Source: Streptomyces sp. NBC_01549
Lineage (GTDB): Bacteria > Actinomycetota > Actinomycetes > Streptomycetales > Streptomycetaceae
Length of the DNA: 64,000 nt
Direction: 5' to 3'
Assembly (NCBI RefSeq): GCF_026339955.1
Contig: NZ_JAPEPW010000001.1
Span: forward strand, 2,316,001 to 2,380,000
This document shows, in pieces, positions 60,219-64,000 of the stretch. Within the stretch, counting starts at the first letter, position 1, and every line of letters starts with the position of its first letter. Made by a program: the position numbers and the translations under genes. The notes beneath the pieces are model-generated. The model was not told the origin of the DNA. It did not search any database and saw nothing but the letters and a program-made list of their open reading frames with translations.

Positions 60219-60863
60219 TCATACGAGCAGGTCAGCCAACTCGCCCAGCTCGGAGAAGAGTTGAGTGGCACCGGTGAGCTTGGCGGCCGGTGTCATGGCG
60301 GTGAACCCGTACACGTCCATCCCGGCGGCGTTCGCCGCCCGCACCCCGAGCGGACTGTCCTCGACGACGACACACCGCTCCGGCGCCACGCCCATCCGTT
60401 CGGCCGCGTAGAGAAACAGATCGGGTGCCGGCTTGCCCCGCCCCACATCCTGCGAACTGAAGACACGCCCCTCGTCGAACCACCGGTCGAGCCCGGTCTT
60501 GTGATGCCCGACCCGGATCCGCTCATGGCTCCCGGAGGAGGCCACGCAGTACGGGACCTCGTCCGCGGCCAGCTTCTCCAGCAGCTCTACAGCACCCTGA
60601 ACGGGTTGCAGCTCCCGCTCGAAGGCGGCGAACACGCGCCCGTGAAAGACGTCGTCGAACTCTTCCGGCAGCCGCCGCCCGCTCCGCTCCTGGACGAGCT
60701 CATGGATGCGGTGCATGGCGGACCCCATGTAGTCCCTGATGGACTCCTCGTACGAGGTCGGGTGCCCGAGTTCGGTCAGATAGGCGGCGAGGATCGTGTT
60801 GGAGATCGGCTCACTGTCCACGAGGACGCCGTCATTGTCGAAGATCACCAAGTCATAGCGCAT
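60219..60863 (-). CDS. HAD family hydrolase (beta-phosphoglucomutase-like)
   Basis: 214 aa. LVIFDNDGVLVDSEPISNTILAAY is motif I with nucleophile Asp (DNDGVLVDSE); YCVASSGSHERI is motif II; GRGKPAPDLFLYAAERMGV has motif III Lys; VVVEDSPLGVRAANAAGMDVYGF is motif IV. It belongs to the subfamily with a four-helix cap after motif I, which acts on small phosphorylated sugars. First gene after the rRNA operon terminator on the minus strand. Confidence 0.93.
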   Translation of the reverse strand: MRYDLVIFDNDGVLVDSEPISNTILAAYLTELGHPTSYEESIRDYMGSAMHRIHELVQERSGRRLPEEFDDVFHGRVFAAFERELQPVQGAVELLEKLAADEVPYCVASSGSHERIRVGHHKTGLDRWFDEGRVFSSQDVGRGKPAPDLFLYAAERMGVAPERCVVVEDSPLGVRAANAAGMDVYGFTAMTPAAKLTGATQLFSELGELADLLV

Positions 60864-60888
60864 GACAAAACCCTAGACCCCCAAACGC

Positions 60889-60928
60889 AGAGAACCCCCG
60901 TACCGATTTCCCGGTACGGGGGTTCTCT
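60889..60928 (-). terminator. rRNA operon terminator
   Basis: agagaacccccgtaccg pairs exactly with cggtacgggggttctct (17 bp, 6-nt loop) just past the 5S 3' end on the minus strand, next to an A/T-rich tract (tttaaaattt). Confidence 0.9.
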
Positions 60929-60937
60929 TTAAAATTT

Positions 60938-61056
60938 GTTCGGCGGCGTCCTACTCTCCCACAGGGTCCCCCCTGCAGTACCATCGGCGCTGTGAGGCTT
61001 AGCTTCCGGGTTCGGAATGTAACCGGGCGTTTCCCTCACGCTATGACCACCGAAAC
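60938..61056 (-). rRNA. rrf: 5S ribosomal RNA
   Basis: 119 nt. Read on the minus strand it starts GTTTCGGTGGTCATAGCGTG and ends with ACGCCGCCGAAC, pairing with the 5' end; loop sequences CCGAACCCGGAAGCTAAGCC are the Streptomyces type. The spacer to 23S is about 90 nt. Confidence 0.95.
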
Positions 61057-61146
61057 ACTATGAAACTGTAACTACCGCACCATTGCCGTGGCCCGACAAC
61101 GGGGTTGTTCGTGGTTTCAGAACCAACACAGTGGACGCGAGCAACT

Positions 61147-64000
<2,854 letters not shown>

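Overview
The window looks like Streptomyces chromosome. Coding G+C is very high with strongly G/C-biased third positions, GTG and TTG starts are common, and the right half carries developmental and haem genes with recognisable Streptomyces members: rex-hemA-hemC-hemD-hemB, bldN-rsbN, and the mycolic/actinobacterial-type 32-aa ribosomal protein bS22. It ends in an rRNA operon read on the minus strand (5S, then the 3' portion of 23S running off the right edge).

Left part (1-20 kb) is accessory-like. It opens with a serine recombinase cut by the edge, then a conserved protein behind a Gly-Ser-Pro repeat tract, a flavin reductase, a CorA channel and a C-terminal fragment of lysA. Three KimA/APC-type permeases (4.0-5.9, 11.5-13.6 and 15.7-17.6 kb), CorA and a two-component system (17.6-19.9 kb) suggest a cation-transport region. 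Between them are a Ser-Asp-rich repeat surface protein followed by a class F-type sortase, a scrambled glycosyltransferase/deacetylase remnant, a transglutaminase-like protein, two alpha/beta hydrolases and a large membrane protein with 30-nt repeats.

Middle part (20-42 kb): an FMN reductase/LLM oxidoreductase pair opposite an AraC-type regulator; small membrane proteins; an SDR; a tyrosine phosphatase-GNAT fusion; a free-standing LAGLIDADG homing endonuclease facing rtcB; two DUF3558-type lipoproteins; a DUF2637 membrane protein; lysS and argS divergent; a lamin-tail secreted protein; a DUF4253 protein; a DUF574-type methyltransferase; and a membrane-anchored XRE protein divergent from a DUF4232 lipoprotein.

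Right part (41.5-61 kb) is core. rex-hemA-hemC-hemD overlap by 4 nt each and hemB follows, with a near-perfect Rex operator upstream of rex, so tetrapyrrole synthesis is tied to NADH/NAD+ state. Next come a glutaredoxin-like protein, a HAD phosphatase, the sigma factor BldN and its membrane anti-sigma RsbN with a probable sigma-BldN promoter between them, an acyltransferase and epimerase pair, bS22, a BldC-like DNA-binding protein, a putative phosphatase, AcuC with an overlapping MFS gene, a VC0807-type membrane protein, a HAD hydrolase and the rRNA operon. Several convergent junctions hold long perfect hairpins, and at least four intergenic stretches carry the dispersed Streptomyces intergenic repeat. 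No tRNA or CRISPR array was seen.
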